Shown: positions 1-8,961, counted from the first letter of the stretch. The stretch is DNA of 64,000 nucleotides from an uncultured Acidobacteriia bacterium (GCA_903825445.1 CAIKAS010000200.1:45968-109967), one strand, 5' to 3'. Notes: a model not told the origin generated them from the letters alone. A program made the numbers and translations.

Positions 1-129
1 GTCGAGGCCAAAGTTCTGGTAAGCCAGGCGCCGGATCTGTTCGAATTCAGACGAGGTCAGCGTCGGCGAGGCGGAGTCGTACGTCGCCGCTGGCTGCCCG
101 GTGGGTGGCGGCGCGAAAGTTGTGGTCAT
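1..129 (-). CDS. cheR: CheR chemotaxis methyltransferase, N-terminal fragment (cut by window edge)
   Basis: Only the first 43 codons are in the window. After a Pro/Thr-rich leader they read SSEFEQIRRLAYQNFGLDL-like, which matches the all-alpha N-terminal subdomain of CheR (pattern: F..IR.L.Y...G). CheR methylates glutamates on chemoreceptors using SAM. The ATG lies 11 bp downstream of the cheA stop codon and in the same direction, so it is probably the next gene of the chemotaxis operon. The catalytic SAM-binding domain is outside the window, so the call rests on the short N-terminus and on context. Confidence 0.7.
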   Translation of the reverse strand, partial: MTTTFAPPPTGQPAATYDSASPTLTSSEFEQIRRLAYQNFGLD

Positions 130-140
130 GACAGGCATTG

Positions 141-2204
141 TTATCCCACGCGAGACGGGTTGAACAAAGCATTCATGTCCAGAATCAGCGCCACACGTCC
201 ATCACCCAGAATCGCGCCGCCGGCCACGCCCGATACGTTCTTCAGGGTTTCGCCCAGGCTCTTGATGACGACTTCCTGCTTTCCGATCAGCGTATCTACC
301 ATCAGGCAATACTCCATCCCGTGGCTTTCCGTTAAAATCAGGAGGCTTTCAAGCGGATCCTCACTGGACGCTTTTATGCCAAAGCGATGGTAAAGGCGAA
401 CGACCGGCAGCACACGCTCACGAATGAGAGCAAACTCGCGCTTCCCTTCGATCGTCGACACCATTCCTTCGACGGGGCGCAACATTTCTTTGACAGCAAA
501 GATCGGAACAATATAGCGCTGCGTTCCGACCCCGATGACGAGGCCGTCAATGATGGCAAGCGTGAGAGGAAGCTTGAGTTGAAAAGTGGTTCCCTTGCCC
601 AGTGCGGTTTGAATCTCAGTGCGTCCGCGTAATTTCTGGATCTGGCGCTGCACGACATCCATGCCAACGCCGCGTCCTGAGATATCCGTGACTTTCTCCG
701 CCGTTGAGAAACCGGGCTCAAAAATCAAATTGTAGATTTCACTGTCCGAGAGATTCGCCCCGGGCTGGACAATTCCTTTGTCGATGGCCTTCTTTAATAT
801 CTTGTCCCGGCTCATCCCGCGGCCGTCATCAGTAATCTCGATCTGGATATGGCCGCCCTGATGGGAGGCGCGTAATTCGATACGGGCCACCGCAGGCTTA
901 CCAGTTTTCAGACGCTCTTCAGGGGTCTCGATGCCATGATCGGCTGCGTTACGAATCATGTGCATGAGCGGATCCGCCAACTCTTCCACAATGTTTCGAT
1001 CAAGTTCGGTGTCTTCGCCAAATGTAACCAGCTCAGCCTGCTTTCCGGACTTGCGACACAGATCGCGGACCAGGCGCGCCATCTTCTGGAACAGAAGGCC
1101 GACCGGGACCATTCGCATCGACATGGCGGTTTTCTGAACCTCGGCCGTAATGCGTGACAACTGCGCGACATTTCGCATGAGGGCCGCACTTTGGAGTTTT
1201 GCGAGCTCCGGGTTATGGCTGACCAGCGACTGCGCGATCACCATCTCGCCGACGGCGTCGACCAGAAAATCAAGCTTGGCTGTATCCACCTTGATGGAAC
1301 TGGCGACAACACCGGAGCGATTGGTTCCGCGAGCCGACCGGGAGTCCTCCACCGCTGCTTCCGGCCCCGCCTGCATTGGCTCCTGAGAGAGGTCAGCCGC
1401 ATCGACGGCTCTGCTATTATCACTGGCTGGTGTCAATACACTGGCCAGAGCTTCCAGGTTATTGTCAATCTGAGTGCCGCCGTTATCGCTCATCACACTG
1501 CGGATACCTGCAATGAGCTGCTCCGTGGGCGCCGCTGCAGAGGTGCTCCCGTTCTCTATCCGTGTCACTTCGCGGCTCAGGTAGTCCGCCGCCTCGAGGA
1601 TGACATCAACTACCGCTGGATCGAGCTTCAACATGCCGTTACGAGCCAGATCCAGCAAAGTCTCGGTCTCGTGCGAGACCTGTCGAATATCCTGGAACTC
1701 CAGAAAGCCCGCAATGCCTTTGATCGTGTGAAAGGCCCGAAACATCGAGTGGATGGGATCGACACTTGTCGGGTCCTGCTCGAGCGCCAGTACACTTTGT
1801 TCGATGCCCTGCAAGTGCTCGCGGGCCTCTACAACGAAGTCAGCGACGAGTTCGGGATCGTCTGCGATACCGGCCGCGGCTGGTGCCGGCGGCTTGGGCT
1901 CGTTCACTAATCCCACGGCCTCCAGGGTTTCCTGCAGGCTCTGAACTCCTGCCTGAGCGACTCGTGAAAACTCCCCGGGCTTCGCCTGGCAGGACAAGAG
2001 ATCACGTCTCAGTTTGGCACCTTCCGTGGCAATGTCTTTGAACCCGACACTGGACATTTCGATGATCTGGTTAAGCAGACTGAACCATCGAGGCTGACTA
2101 CCCGCCATTTCAGCATCGTCACCCATCACAACGTGAATAGCCAGGTCGTTCACGAGTCGGTGGATGTGTTGTAAAGGCTCGACTTCGATTTCCGTTGTTT
2201 GCAT
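141..2204 (-). CDS. cheA: CheA chemotaxis sensor histidine kinase
   Basis: About 687 residues from the ATG; an in-frame TTG lies six codons upstream. The order is a ~110-residue helical N-terminal extension, then an Hpt (P1) domain with phospho-accepting His in AFHTIKG (about residue 159). The P3 dimerisation segment begins near 304 (SSIKVDTAKLDFLVDAVGEM). The HATPase has an N-box (LMHMIRNAADHG), DDGRGM and GRGVGMDVV, and a CheW-like P5 domain fills the last ~135 residues. No clear P2 CheY-binding domain is visible between P1 and P3. CheA phosphorylates CheY in response to receptors. It sits in a cheY-cheX-cheW-cheA-cheR run downstream of flgL. Confidence 0.96.
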   Translation of the reverse strand: MQTTEIEVEPLQHIHRLVNDLAIHVVMGDDAEMAGSQPRWFSLLNQIIEMSSVGFKDIATEGAKLRRDLLSCQAKPGEFSRVAQAGVQSLQETLEAVGLVNEPKPPAPAAAGIADDPELVADFVVEAREHLQGIEQSVLALEQDPTSVDPIHSMFRAFHTIKGIAGFLEFQDIRQVSHETETLLDLARNGMLKLDPAVVDVILEAADYLSREVTRIENGSTSAAAPTEQLIAGIRSVMSDNGGTQIDNNLEALASVLTPASDNSRAVDAADLSQEPMQAGPEAAVEDSRSARGTNRSGVVASSIKVDTAKLDFLVDAVGEMVIAQSLVSHNPELAKLQSAALMRNVAQLSRITAEVQKTAMSMRMVPVGLLFQKMARLVRDLCRKSGKQAELVTFGEDTELDRNIVEELADPLMHMIRNAADHGIETPEERLKTGKPAVARIELRASHQGGHIQIEITDDGRGMSRDKILKKAIDKGIVQPGANLSDSEIYNLIFEPGFSTAEKVTDISGRGVGMDVVQRQIQKLRGRTEIQTALGKGTTFQLKLPLTLAIIDGLVIGVGTQRYIVPIFAVKEMLRPVEGMVSTIEGKREFALIRERVLPVVRLYHRFGIKASSEDPLESLLILTESHGMEYCLMVDTLIGKQEVVIKSLGETLKNVSGVAGGAILGDGRVALILDMNALFNPSRVG

Positions 2205-2323
2205 ATCAGGAATTCCGATCAATCAGGACTGCGAGAGAAGCCGAACCTGGCGACTAAATAAGGCCGCCCTGGTTTCGACAGGCCACAGCATTTGCTGCTC
2301 AACTGGACAAATTAACGAATCGC

Positions 2324-2839
2324 CTAGTTCACAAGGGCGTCGAGGCCTGTGATCTCGCCGGCATTGAGAACTTTTTCAATGTCGAGGAGAATCTTGACTT
2401 TGCCCTTGCTCTTGGCAATGCCGAGGAGATAGGGTATGGTGACACCTTCGCCGAAGTCCGGAGTGTCCTCGATTTCCGATACCGCTACGTTCAATACTTC
2501 CGAGACGGAATCGACGATGACGCCCATTAACATGCGGGAGCCTTCGCGGGCAACATCGACGACAATAATGCAGGTGCGCTGTGTACGCTCAGTGGAGGGC
2601 ATACCAAACTTCAACCGCAGATCCACGACGGGGACTACCTTGCCGCGCAGATTGATGATTCCCTGGACAAACGATGGCGTGTGAGGGACGCTCGTAATAT
2701 CCTGCATCCCCATAATCTCCCGAACGCTTAGAACGCCTATGGCGAATTCTTCCGCGCCCACGTAGAAGCTAAGGTATTTTTCAGAACGGCGTTCCAGTAT
2801 GGCCGTATCGTTGTTGGTCTGTTGAATTGCGGCTTGCAT
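2324..2839 (-). CDS. cheW: CheW chemotaxis adaptor
   Basis: 171 residues, the usual CheW length plus a short N-terminal tail. The single CheW-like domain starts at KYLSFYVGAEEFAIGVLSVR and includes the conserved VQGIINLRGKVVPVVDLR core, so it should form the two SH3-like barrels that couple receptors to CheA P5. A strong Shine-Dalgarno (AGGAGA) precedes the ATG. It is followed by cheA after about 120 bp with nothing else recognisable in the gap. Confidence 0.96.
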   Translation of the reverse strand: MQAAIQQTNNDTAILERRSEKYLSFYVGAEEFAIGVLSVREIMGMQDITSVPHTPSFVQGIINLRGKVVPVVDLRLKFGMPSTERTQRTCIIVVDVAREGSRMLMGVIVDSVSEVLNVAVSEIEDTPDFGEGVTIPYLLGIAKSKGKVKILLDIEKVLNAGEITGLDALVN

Positions 2840-2885
2840 TGGTCTCCTGCGCTCTCTCAGTTAAATGCTGCTTATCGGTCACTTC

Positions 2886-3410
2886 TCAGGCCACAAGTGC
2901 AGAGGCATGTGAATAGCCCCCGCGCTGCGTGGTTTGCTCTTTGCTGGGTGTCAGGCAAACGCGAATTTCGATCGTCTCTTCTCCACAACGAAATGGCAAA
3001 ACGATCCAGCTGCTGCCGCCTAAGCTGCGCGAGGTGAAATTGCGGCCATAAATAACGGTGGGAATACTCAGTCCCATCGGTCCCAGGTATTCCTCGGCGG
3101 CAGTTTTGAAATTCCCGACCACCATATTGGCAACTTCGCCAACCGCGTCCAGAACCTCCTCGTTCACCGAACCAATCTCAGTCATCAGCAACCCGTTGCA
3201 GACCTGGCAGGCTAAGCCGGCCGAACAGGAGATGACGCCCGCGCCGGACCAGGGTCCGGCCAGGCCGACGAAAGCCATGACGCCATCGGATATAGCCGGC
3301 GCCGTCAGTTCCGTTCGTTCGTCGCCCGCACTCAACTCGATACCGAGCATGGTTGTGAATACTTCGGTCGTAGCCAACCGCATATGTTTTACAATTTGAT
3401 TCGGTTCCAT
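2886..3410 (-). CDS. cheX: CheX-type CheY-P phosphatase
   Basis: 174 residues from the ATG that starts MEPNQIVKHMRLATTEVF; the reading frame is open further upstream but that part is low-quality and overlaps cheY. It resembles the CheC/CheX/FliY phosphatase family. The signature helix is EEVLDAVGEVANMVVGNFKTA, with the acidic residue and Asn of the D/S-x3-E-x2-N motif visible (E..AN), followed by the second half IPTVIYGRNF. It probably dephosphorylates CheY-P, replacing CheZ, which is absent here. The gene sits directly after cheY. Confidence 0.88.
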   Translation of the reverse strand: MEPNQIVKHMRLATTEVFTTMLGIELSAGDERTELTAPAISDGVMAFVGLAGPWSGAGVISCSAGLACQVCNGLLMTEIGSVNEEVLDAVGEVANMVVGNFKTAAEEYLGPMGLSIPTVIYGRNFTSRSLGGSSWIVLPFRCGEETIEIRVCLTPSKEQTTQRGGYSHASALVA

Positions 3411-3442
3411 TGCGTTGTGTTTATCCTGTTCAGGTATGCGTT

Positions 3443-3808
3443 TTAGATAATGCCCGTGAGCTTTTCTTTGATCTGCTCGGCGGTGAATGGCTTTCGGACG
3501 TAGCCGACGGCGCCGAGCTGAACGGCCTCGAGCACTTTGGCCTGGCCACCTTCCGTGGTGATCATGACAACGGGTACGTCCTTCCACTCGGGGTTGGCCT
3601 TGAGCACTCCGAGAAGCTGGAGCCCGTCCATGTTGGGCATATTGATATCGGAAAGGATCAACTGAACCTTGTGAGATCCAAGTTGCTCGACAGCTTCAGC
3701 GCCGTCTCCCGCTTCATAGACCTCTCCCAGAGGTATCTCGGCCTGTTGCAGGACGCGTCTCAATATCTTGCGGATGGCCGCCGAATCATCAACTATCAGA
3801 ACGTTCAT
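3443..3808 (-). CDS. cheY: CheY-like single-domain response regulator
   Basis: 121 residues, a bare receiver domain. The acidic pair follows NVLIVDDS, the phospho-acceptor Asp is in LILSDINMPNMDG, a Thr lies in VVMITTEGG, and the conserved Lys is in VGYVRKPF. No output domain is present, as expected for CheY, which binds FliM/FliN to switch rotation. It lies between flgL and cheX in one leftward run, so it should be phosphorylated by the adjacent CheA and dephosphorylated by CheX. Confidence 0.93.
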   Translation of the reverse strand: MNVLIVDDSAAIRKILRRVLQQAEIPLGEVYEAGDGAEAVEQLGSHKVQLILSDINMPNMDGLQLLGVLKANPEWKDVPVVMITTEGGQAKVLEAVQLGAVGYVRKPFTAEQIKEKLTGII

Positions 3809-3868
3809 TTTGTCTCTCAGCCGACTTATCGGACGACGGGGATGTTTTATCCGCCGGAGAGCGATCCG

Positions 3869-4798
3869 CTATGCAGCTGGGGCGGGGAGGACGTCGAACA
3901 ATGTGGTCTGGGGAAATCTGGCCTGTGCCGCAAGAGCAGCCTGCATCTGCGTCTGCGCTTGTGTCAACTCTGTTATGGCGCTGGTCATATTGACATCCTG
4001 CAGACTACTCAGTTGCGTCTGAAGCTGCACACTATCGTTCTGAAGGTTGTTCAGTGAGCTGGTGACCTGATCCTGTGCGTTCCCGTAGAACGCCAGCTGA
4101 TTATTCATGAAGGTAGACGCGGTCTGAAGCGCGGAAATGGAATTGGTGATGCCGGTGCTGTCGTTGTTGAGCAGCGCAGTGCGCAAACCGTTCAATGCCG
4201 CGAAGACATTATTAGCGGTTGGATTTCCGCTTGCGTCGGTGTCGTCGAATATTTGATTTGCCGTCAGCGATGCCGAAAACTGAGTGGTCCCATCGCCCTG
4301 TACCAGGTTGGTATTTGTGGCCGTCGCGAGCAGGTCCACACCTTCCGGCGCATTTAGGTCGAGTTGGTACAGCGGTGTTTGCGTCTGGTCGCCGCTGAAG
4401 ACGAAGTTTCCGTTCACCGTCGTAGTGCTGTTGTTGACCATCTGCTCCTGGATTGCTTCGACGCTCTGAGCCAGAGTGGCCCGCGTAGTTGCTGTCTGAT
4501 CGGCACCGGTCGCCTCGGTCGCTATGACGGAAGCGTTCTGGAGCAAACTTACGGAGCTGGAAAGAGCTTGTTGGGCCGCAGTTACGGTAGTCTGAACTGA
4601 ATTCAGATTGTTCTGAACGTTTTGGTTTTGCTGTATATCAGTATGCAACTGCAGGATGGGACTGAGTTCGTCAGGTGCGTCCGACGCTGAATTGACCTTC
4701 AATCCCGTCGAAACCTGTTGCTCCGCGGTATTCAGCTGCGTTTGTATGGTATTGAGCGAAGTCAGAAACTGCTGGGCTTCGGAATTGATTGGAAACAT
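3869..4798 (-). CDS. flgL: FlgL hook-filament junction protein (copy 1)
   Basis: 309 residues with flagellin-type N- and C-terminal coiled-coil ends. The N-terminal helix contains LNTAEQQVSTGLKVNSASDAP, and the FlgL-specific GNFVFSGDQTQTPLY segment lies in the middle. The C-terminal helices run LNNLQNDSVQLQTQLSSLQD. FlgL (HAP3) forms the junction between hook and filament. It follows flgK by 14 bp. A second, clearly divergent flgL starts at 63524, so this is one of two copies in the window. A filament flagellin is less likely because of the FSGD motif and the flgK partnership. Confidence 0.9.
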   Translation of the reverse strand: MFPINSEAQQFLTSLNTIQTQLNTAEQQVSTGLKVNSASDAPDELSPILQLHTDIQQNQNVQNNLNSVQTTVTAAQQALSSSVSLLQNASVIATEATGADQTATTRATLAQSVEAIQEQMVNNSTTTVNGNFVFSGDQTQTPLYQLDLNAPEGVDLLATATNTNLVQGDGTTQFSASLTANQIFDDTDASGNPTANNVFAALNGLRTALLNNDSTGITNSISALQTASTFMNNQLAFYGNAQDQVTSSLNNLQNDSVQLQTQLSSLQDVNMTSAITELTQAQTQMQAALAAQARFPQTTLFDVLPAPAA

Positions 4799-4812
4799 GG
4801 TTGGCGCTCCGG

Positions 4813-6264
4813 TTAACTGATCATGTTGACGACGGTCTCGGTCAGACTATCGAGAATACTGACCATCTTCGCTGCCGCTCCATACGATTGCTGGAACTGC
4901 AGAATTTTGATTGCTTCCGTATTAAGATCCACACCCGAGCTCTGTTGCCGCAGATTTTGAGCCTGTGTTACTAATTGCTGGTCGGTTGCCTGATTGTTGG
5001 TGGCCGTTGAAATAGCCGAGCCCACATCTCCCGCGATGTTGCCATAGAACTGGGTGAAACTCATATTGTTGATCTCGTCAGCCGGATTCTGAGGAGAAGA
5101 CAGATTGGCCAGCTGAAGCGCTATTCCGTTGTCGATTTCAGGCGGCCCGGGCTCAATAGCAGCTAATTGGCTCGAAGTGATGGCCGGGTTGACGGAAAGG
5201 GTGCTCGCCACGGACGTGGGACTCCCTGGGGTATAACTGAACAGCGGAATGCCGGAAACTGCGGGAGCACCTGTAGCAGGGTTCGCGTCGCTGATATTTC
5301 CCGATGTTAAGAGATTATTGACTACATCGGCCACTCCCTGCGCAAGTTGGTTGAGCGATCCCTGTTGCGAGGAATCACCCTGCAACTGGGCAAGCACCGC
5401 GCTGGCTTGCAGGATGCCCCCTACCTGTCCCTGCGTAATTTCAGAAGTGATGTCATTCCCGTTACTGTCAAGTACCTGAGGGCTGGGAGGGCCGGTCGGG
5501 ATAGCTGGAGGCGGGTTGGTGGGCACCGCAACACCAGAGCTGAGTGCGTACTGAGTTTGTCCCATGACCAGCGGAGTCTGGCCTGCCAGAAGAACAGTCA
5601 TGCTACCGTCCGGGGCGGTCAGCGTAGTGATGGGAACCAGTTGCGAGAGCTGTTCGAGCGTACTGAAAGTGTTGGCATCGACAGACGGATCTTTGCCGCT
5701 CCCGCCAATTTGCGCTCCGTTGTCCCGGGCCAATTGGGCCGTCAGCGTGTTTACCTGGCTTACCAGCCCATTCAATTGCGATTGGGCGCTGGTGGCGGCT
5801 TGCGAGACAGTGGTGCTCTCCTGCTGAAATGCCTGGGAAACAGACTGCGCCGCGTTCAACACTCCCTGCTGGGCGGTGCCGTTCGTAGGATCGCCACTCC
5901 ACGCGGAAAAAGACTGGAAGAGCTGATTCAGCGCGCCGGGTATTCCCGTTGTGCCTGTGATATCGAAGCTGCTCTGAAGGGGCTGAAGAGTGTTGACCTG
6001 CTGGGTCCATGTACCCAGAGAGGTTTGCGCACTTTGCACAGCTTGTTCGGCATAGACATTTCGCGCGCTCACAATCGGACCGGTGGCTACCCCGCCCACG
6101 GACCCCTGAGATATGTCGAGCGGCATCGCCTCGACGGTTTGTGTCTGCTCGACGTAGCCGGGCGTCGAAACATTGGCGATGTTGTTCTCCGAAACGGCGA
6201 GCGAATTCTGCAGAACCTGCAGAGAATTGGCTGAAATGCTCAGAGCGGAAAACAGGCTGGCCAT
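4813..6264 (-). CDS. flgK: FlgK hook-associated protein 1 (copy 1)
   Basis: 483 residues. The N-terminus has the rod/hook family pattern (QNSLAVSENNIANVSTPGY), with the long helical and beta insert typical of FlgK. The C-terminal helix has the conserved hook motif LNTEAIKILQFQQSYGAAAKMVSILDSL. FlgK joins hook and filament together with FlgL. It starts 3 bp after the flgN stop, and flgL follows. Its length almost equals the second FlgK (62073-63515, 480 residues), but the sequences differ widely. Confidence 0.94.
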   Translation of the reverse strand: MASLFSALSISANSLQVLQNSLAVSENNIANVSTPGYVEQTQTVEAMPLDISQGSVGGVATGPIVSARNVYAEQAVQSAQTSLGTWTQQVNTLQPLQSSFDITGTTGIPGALNQLFQSFSAWSGDPTNGTAQQGVLNAAQSVSQAFQQESTTVSQAATSAQSQLNGLVSQVNTLTAQLARDNGAQIGGSGKDPSVDANTFSTLEQLSQLVPITTLTAPDGSMTVLLAGQTPLVMGQTQYALSSGVAVPTNPPPAIPTGPPSPQVLDSNGNDITSEITQGQVGGILQASAVLAQLQGDSSQQGSLNQLAQGVADVVNNLLTSGNISDANPATGAPAVSGIPLFSYTPGSPTSVASTLSVNPAITSSQLAAIEPGPPEIDNGIALQLANLSSPQNPADEINNMSFTQFYGNIAGDVGSAISTATNNQATDQQLVTQAQNLRQQSSGVDLNTEAIKILQFQQSYGAAAKMVSILDSLTETVVNMIS

Positions 6265-6267
6265 GGT

Positions 6268-6663
6268 TCAGATGGTGAGGGTGAGAGGCGCGCGACCGGG
6301 GTTCTGCGCGAGAGCGACTGAGTTCGCATCGCTGGATCGCGACGCCTCCAGAGCACGCGATGCTTCCAGCATGCGGTGCAAGAGATTGCTGTGAAACGAC
6401 GCCGCGCTTTCGAGGAGCCGTGAAATGACATTGACGTCGTTGCGCACTATCGCTGCGGACTCCGCGGAACAGCGTACCTTTCCGCCGGATTCGGCGATTA
6501 CGCTTTGCACGTTTGTAAGCGATTCAAATGCGGACAAAAGATCGGAACAAGAGGAATCAATATTCTGCGGGTCTGGGTCCTGCAGTAATTCACGCGCGTG
6601 GCCCAGCAGCTCGCGTACCTGCGCCATGAGTTCTTCCGCCCGTTCTGGCGCGGCTCCGCTCAT
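6268..6663 (-). CDS. flgN: FlgN-like export chaperone (copy 1)
   Basis: 131 residues, predicted helical throughout, with hydrophilic heptad-like segments (ERAEELMAQVRELLGHARELL). It has no sequence signature beyond this, and the call is made mainly from position: its ATG overlaps the flgM stop (ATGA), and flgK, the usual FlgN client, follows directly. FlgN proteins hold FlgK/FlgL for type III export and are poorly conserved. A similarly sized helical protein occupies the same place in the second module (61706-62068). Confidence 0.68.
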   Translation of the reverse strand: MSGAAPERAEELMAQVRELLGHARELLQDPDPQNIDSSCSDLLSAFESLTNVQSVIAESGGKVRCSAESAAIVRNDVNVISRLLESAASFHSNLLHRMLEASRALEASRSSDANSVALAQNPGRAPLTLTI

Positions 6664-6974
6664 TGCTCAGTACTGCCGGCCGAGATAGCCCGATCAACCA
6701 GAGTACGACTCAACGCCGCGGAATCGACGGAATAGGAGCCTGACTGGACAGCGGAGGCGATTTGGCTGACTCGCTGAGCCCGGCTGGCTGTGTCGGTTTG
6801 CAGGTTTTGAGACAACCGGGTCAGGAACCCGGAAAACTGAGCCTGATCGCTCCCGGAAGAAACCTGGCTGCCCGACCCGATTTGGCTGGACGAGCCAGTG
6901 GCCTGAGATCCACCAACACGCTGGGGCTGCGTGCCGGTCATGTTCACCTGGGAATTCTGATCTGTAATTCGCAT
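6660..6974 (-). CDS. flgM: FlgM-like anti-sigma-28 factor (copy 1)
   Basis: 104 residues from the ATG preceded by AGGAAGAAT, preferred over an upstream in-frame start. The N-terminal half is low complexity (Gly/Ser/Gln), as in unstructured FlgM. The C-terminal half carries the sigma-binding pattern RAQRVSQIASAVQSGSYSVD followed by SRTLVDRAI. FlgM holds FliA inactive until it is exported after hook completion. The stop overlaps the flgN start. No fliA gene lies in the window. Confidence 0.82.
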   Translation of the reverse strand: MRITDQNSQVNMTGTQPQRVGGSQATGSSSQIGSGSQVSSGSDQAQFSGFLTRLSQNLQTDTASRAQRVSQIASAVQSGSYSVDSAALSRTLVDRAISAGSTEQ

Positions 6975-7019
6975 ATTCTTCCTGATTGGCGGACTGGCCG
7001 CCACGTCTCCTGTCTTCTA

Positions 7020-7035
7020 AGCAAATTTCGGGCCA
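7020..7035 (-). promoter_or_regulatory. Candidate sigma-54 promoter of flgM1 operon
   Basis: On the minus strand the sequence reads TGGCCCGAAATTTGCT. It matches the -24/-12 consensus TGGCACGRNNNTTGCW at every fixed position except one (C for A), and the GG-N10-GC spacing is exact. It ends 46 bp before the flgM start codon, so transcription would begin inside the gap. Activators and binding sites were not identified. Confidence 0.6.
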
Positions 7036-7201
7036 TCCCGCCAGCATGGTGCAAGATGACCTTCTAATGCTCCATGATAGACACTTCGGCCACTTTAGAT
7101 CGGGTTTCCGGAAGAAAATACAGCGAAATTCCGGCACCGTAGCGAGATTTCGTCACCTGCCATCACGGAGGCATGATGTCCGATAAGGGAATCGAAGCCC
7201 C

Positions 7202-7996
7202 ATGCCATCTCCCACGCCCTCAATTGACCAAAAGCCCCGTCCTATCATCATCAAGAAAAAGATTGTAAAAGGCGGAGGCCACCATGGCGGAGCCTGGAAG
7301 ATCGCCTATGCCGATTTCGTCACAGCGATGATGTCGCTCTTTATCGTCCTTTGGCTGATGAATTCGAACGCCAAGGTGAAAGAGGCCGTTGCAGGATACT
7401 TCCGCGATCCTGCCGGAACCGGCAAGCTGGCCGGAACTGACAAGGAGGGGAAAGGCAAAGCAACCGAGGCCCCCGATGACAATATGGCAAAGCTTAAGGA
7501 ACAGCTTGAAAAATCCATTCGGACGCTTCCGGGGTTTCAGAACATCAAAGACCAGATCGCGATCAACGTCACTAGCGAGGGCCTGCGGATTGAGCTCATG
7601 GAGACGGATAGAGGGCTGTTCTTCAGGAGCGGCAGCCCGAGCCCAACGCAGGAAGGGATTGACTTGTTACAGCGACTGGCTGAGCAGCTGGGTACGTTGC
7701 CGAATCGGATCGTGATCGAAGGCCACACCGACTCAATTCCCTACGCTGGAAACGGCACCTATAGCAACTGGGACCTCTCATCGGAGCGGGCGAATGAAGC
7801 GCGGCGCCTGATGCAGGCTGGCGGATTGCATGACAATCAGGTCATCGCAGTGCGTGGTTTCGCCGACCAGCAGCTTCGCAACCAGGCCAACCCGCAAGAT
7901 CCCTCCAATCGACGGATCACACTCATTGTGCAGAAGCCCGCCGGCATCAAAGCGGCCAGCGCATCCAGTGGTGCAACGGCCCAAAAGCAGCAATAG
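7202..7996 (+). CDS. motB: MotB flagellar motor stator protein
   Basis: 264 residues. A basic N-terminal segment (IIIKKKIVKGGGHHGG) precedes one membrane helix with the ion-binding Asp at residue 38 in IAYADFVTAMM. The plug and linker follow, then an OmpA-like peptidoglycan-binding domain (IVIEGHTDSIPYAGNGTYSNWDLSSERANEA, here broken up: GHTDS, NWDLSSERA, NRRITLIV). The helix sequence is closest to proton-type MotB. Unusually it is not downstream of motA: motA lies on the opposite strand and the two genes converge with a 30-bp gap. Confidence 0.95.
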   Translation: MPSPTPSIDQKPRPIIIKKKIVKGGGHHGGAWKIAYADFVTAMMSLFIVLWLMNSNAKVKEAVAGYFRDPAGTGKLAGTDKEGKGKATEAPDDNMAKLKEQLEKSIRTLPGFQNIKDQIAINVTSEGLRIELMETDRGLFFRSGSPSPTQEGIDLLQRLAEQLGTLPNRIVIEGHTDSIPYAGNGTYSNWDLSSERANEARRLMQAGGLHDNQVIAVRGFADQQLRNQANPQDPSNRRITLIVQKPAGIKAASASSGATAQKQQ

Positions 7997-8026
7997 AAGA
8001 GTTGTGTTCAGTTTCGATAAGTGGCG

Positions 8027-8908
8027 TCACGCCGCAGCAGAAACAGAGCCAACAGAGCCGCCGCTCTTACACTTGCTCTCCATTTCCGCAAAGGTTGGGC
8101 GAACTGCGGACGGCACTGCGCGGCGCGCGAACTCCACCGCGAGCATAGGCGCCGATCCTTTGATGAAAGCCAGCATTCCCACCCGCATCACGTGATAGTA
8201 ACGAGCCTCCGCATCAATGTTCCGGGCCATTCGGGAGGCCATCGGCCCGAAGAAGCCATAGCACATTAGAATGCCCACAAACGTACCCACCAGAGCAGCG
8301 GCGACCTTTCGACCGATCTCTTCGGGGGGACCGCCAAGCGCGCCCATGGTGATGACGACGCCAAGTACTGCGGCTACAATTCCAAGTCCGGGCAGCGCGT
8401 CCGCCGTTGTGTGCAGCGCCGCGACTGGATCGTGTTCTTCCTGATGGTGGATGTCCATATCCAGTTCCATCATCTGGTCCAGTTCATACGGATCGATCCC
8501 GCCGGTGATATGCATCCGCAGCGTGTCGCAGACGAAGTGCACCGTGTGGTGATTGCTCAGGAAATTAGGGTATTTGCCAAATACCGGGCTCTTCTCAGGT
8601 TCGTCGACATCCGGCTCAAGCGCGTTCAGGCCGCTCTTTCGCGCATAGACGAAGAGTTGGTAGAGCATCTGAAGGTTTTCCAGATAGAACTCTCCATTCT
8701 GCGTGTTTCCGCGGAAGACTCCCGCCAGACCTTTGAGCAACCGCTGAAGGGTGGGGAAGGGCGTCCCGATCAGCATGGTGCCGATTGAAGCGCCAAGAAT
8801 AATCAGCAACTCGGCAGGCTGCACCAGCACGAGCAGGGGGCCGTGCTCCATGAGGTAGCCACCCAGAATGGCTGCTATGACGACGACGATCCCAATGATT
8901 GCGAACAC
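8027..8908 (-). CDS. motA: MotA flagellar motor stator protein
   Basis: 293 residues starting at GTG (no usable ATG nearby; the N-terminus FAIIGIVVVIAAILGGYLME is the usual first MotA helix). Four membrane helices are expected. The conserved LPGLGIVAAVLGVVITMG and KVAAALVGTFVGILMCYGFFGPMA segments form TM3 and TM4, and the charged cytoplasmic loop contains the ARKSGLNALEPDVDEPEKSP stretch. It forms the ion channel with MotB, which is encoded convergently just downstream. Two copies of GACCGATATG, similar to sigma-28 -10 elements, lie upstream of it. Confidence 0.95.
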   Translation of the reverse strand: MFAIIGIVVVIAAILGGYLMEHGPLLVLVQPAELLIILGASIGTMLIGTPFPTLQRLLKGLAGVFRGNTQNGEFYLENLQMLYQLFVYARKSGLNALEPDVDEPEKSPVFGKYPNFLSNHHTVHFVCDTLRMHITGGIDPYELDQMMELDMDIHHQEEHDPVAALHTTADALPGLGIVAAVLGVVITMGALGGPPEEIGRKVAAALVGTFVGILMCYGFFGPMASRMARNIDAEARYYHVMRVGMLAFIKGSAPMLAVEFARRAVPSAVRPTFAEMESKCKSGGSVGSVSAAA

Positions 8909-8935
8909 GGTTAGTGGTAAATTCCCTCAATTCGC

Positions 8936-8961
8936 ATATCGGTCCTTATAGTTCGACATTA
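8936..8961 (-). promoter_or_regulatory. Possible sigma-28 (FliA) promoter of motA
   Basis: On the minus strand TAAT is followed after 14 nt by ACCGATAT, close to the FliA pattern TAAA-N15-GCCGATAA but one base short in the spacer. The same GACCGATATG string recurs about 75 bp further upstream (near 9006-9015). A motA gene is a classical FliA target, which is the main reason to note it. The match is imperfect. Confidence 0.3.

Noticed and set aside
5347-6234. 295-codon plus-strand frame opposite flgK
   Set aside because: It lies wholly within flgK, which has strong N- and C-terminal motifs; the frame is Arg/Gly/Leu-rich as expected for an antisense reading of GC-rich DNA.
7179-7186. TCCGATAA before motB, like a sigma-28 -10 element
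   Set aside because: No TAAA-like -35 lies at the right distance, and the start codon would be only a few bases from the transcription start.
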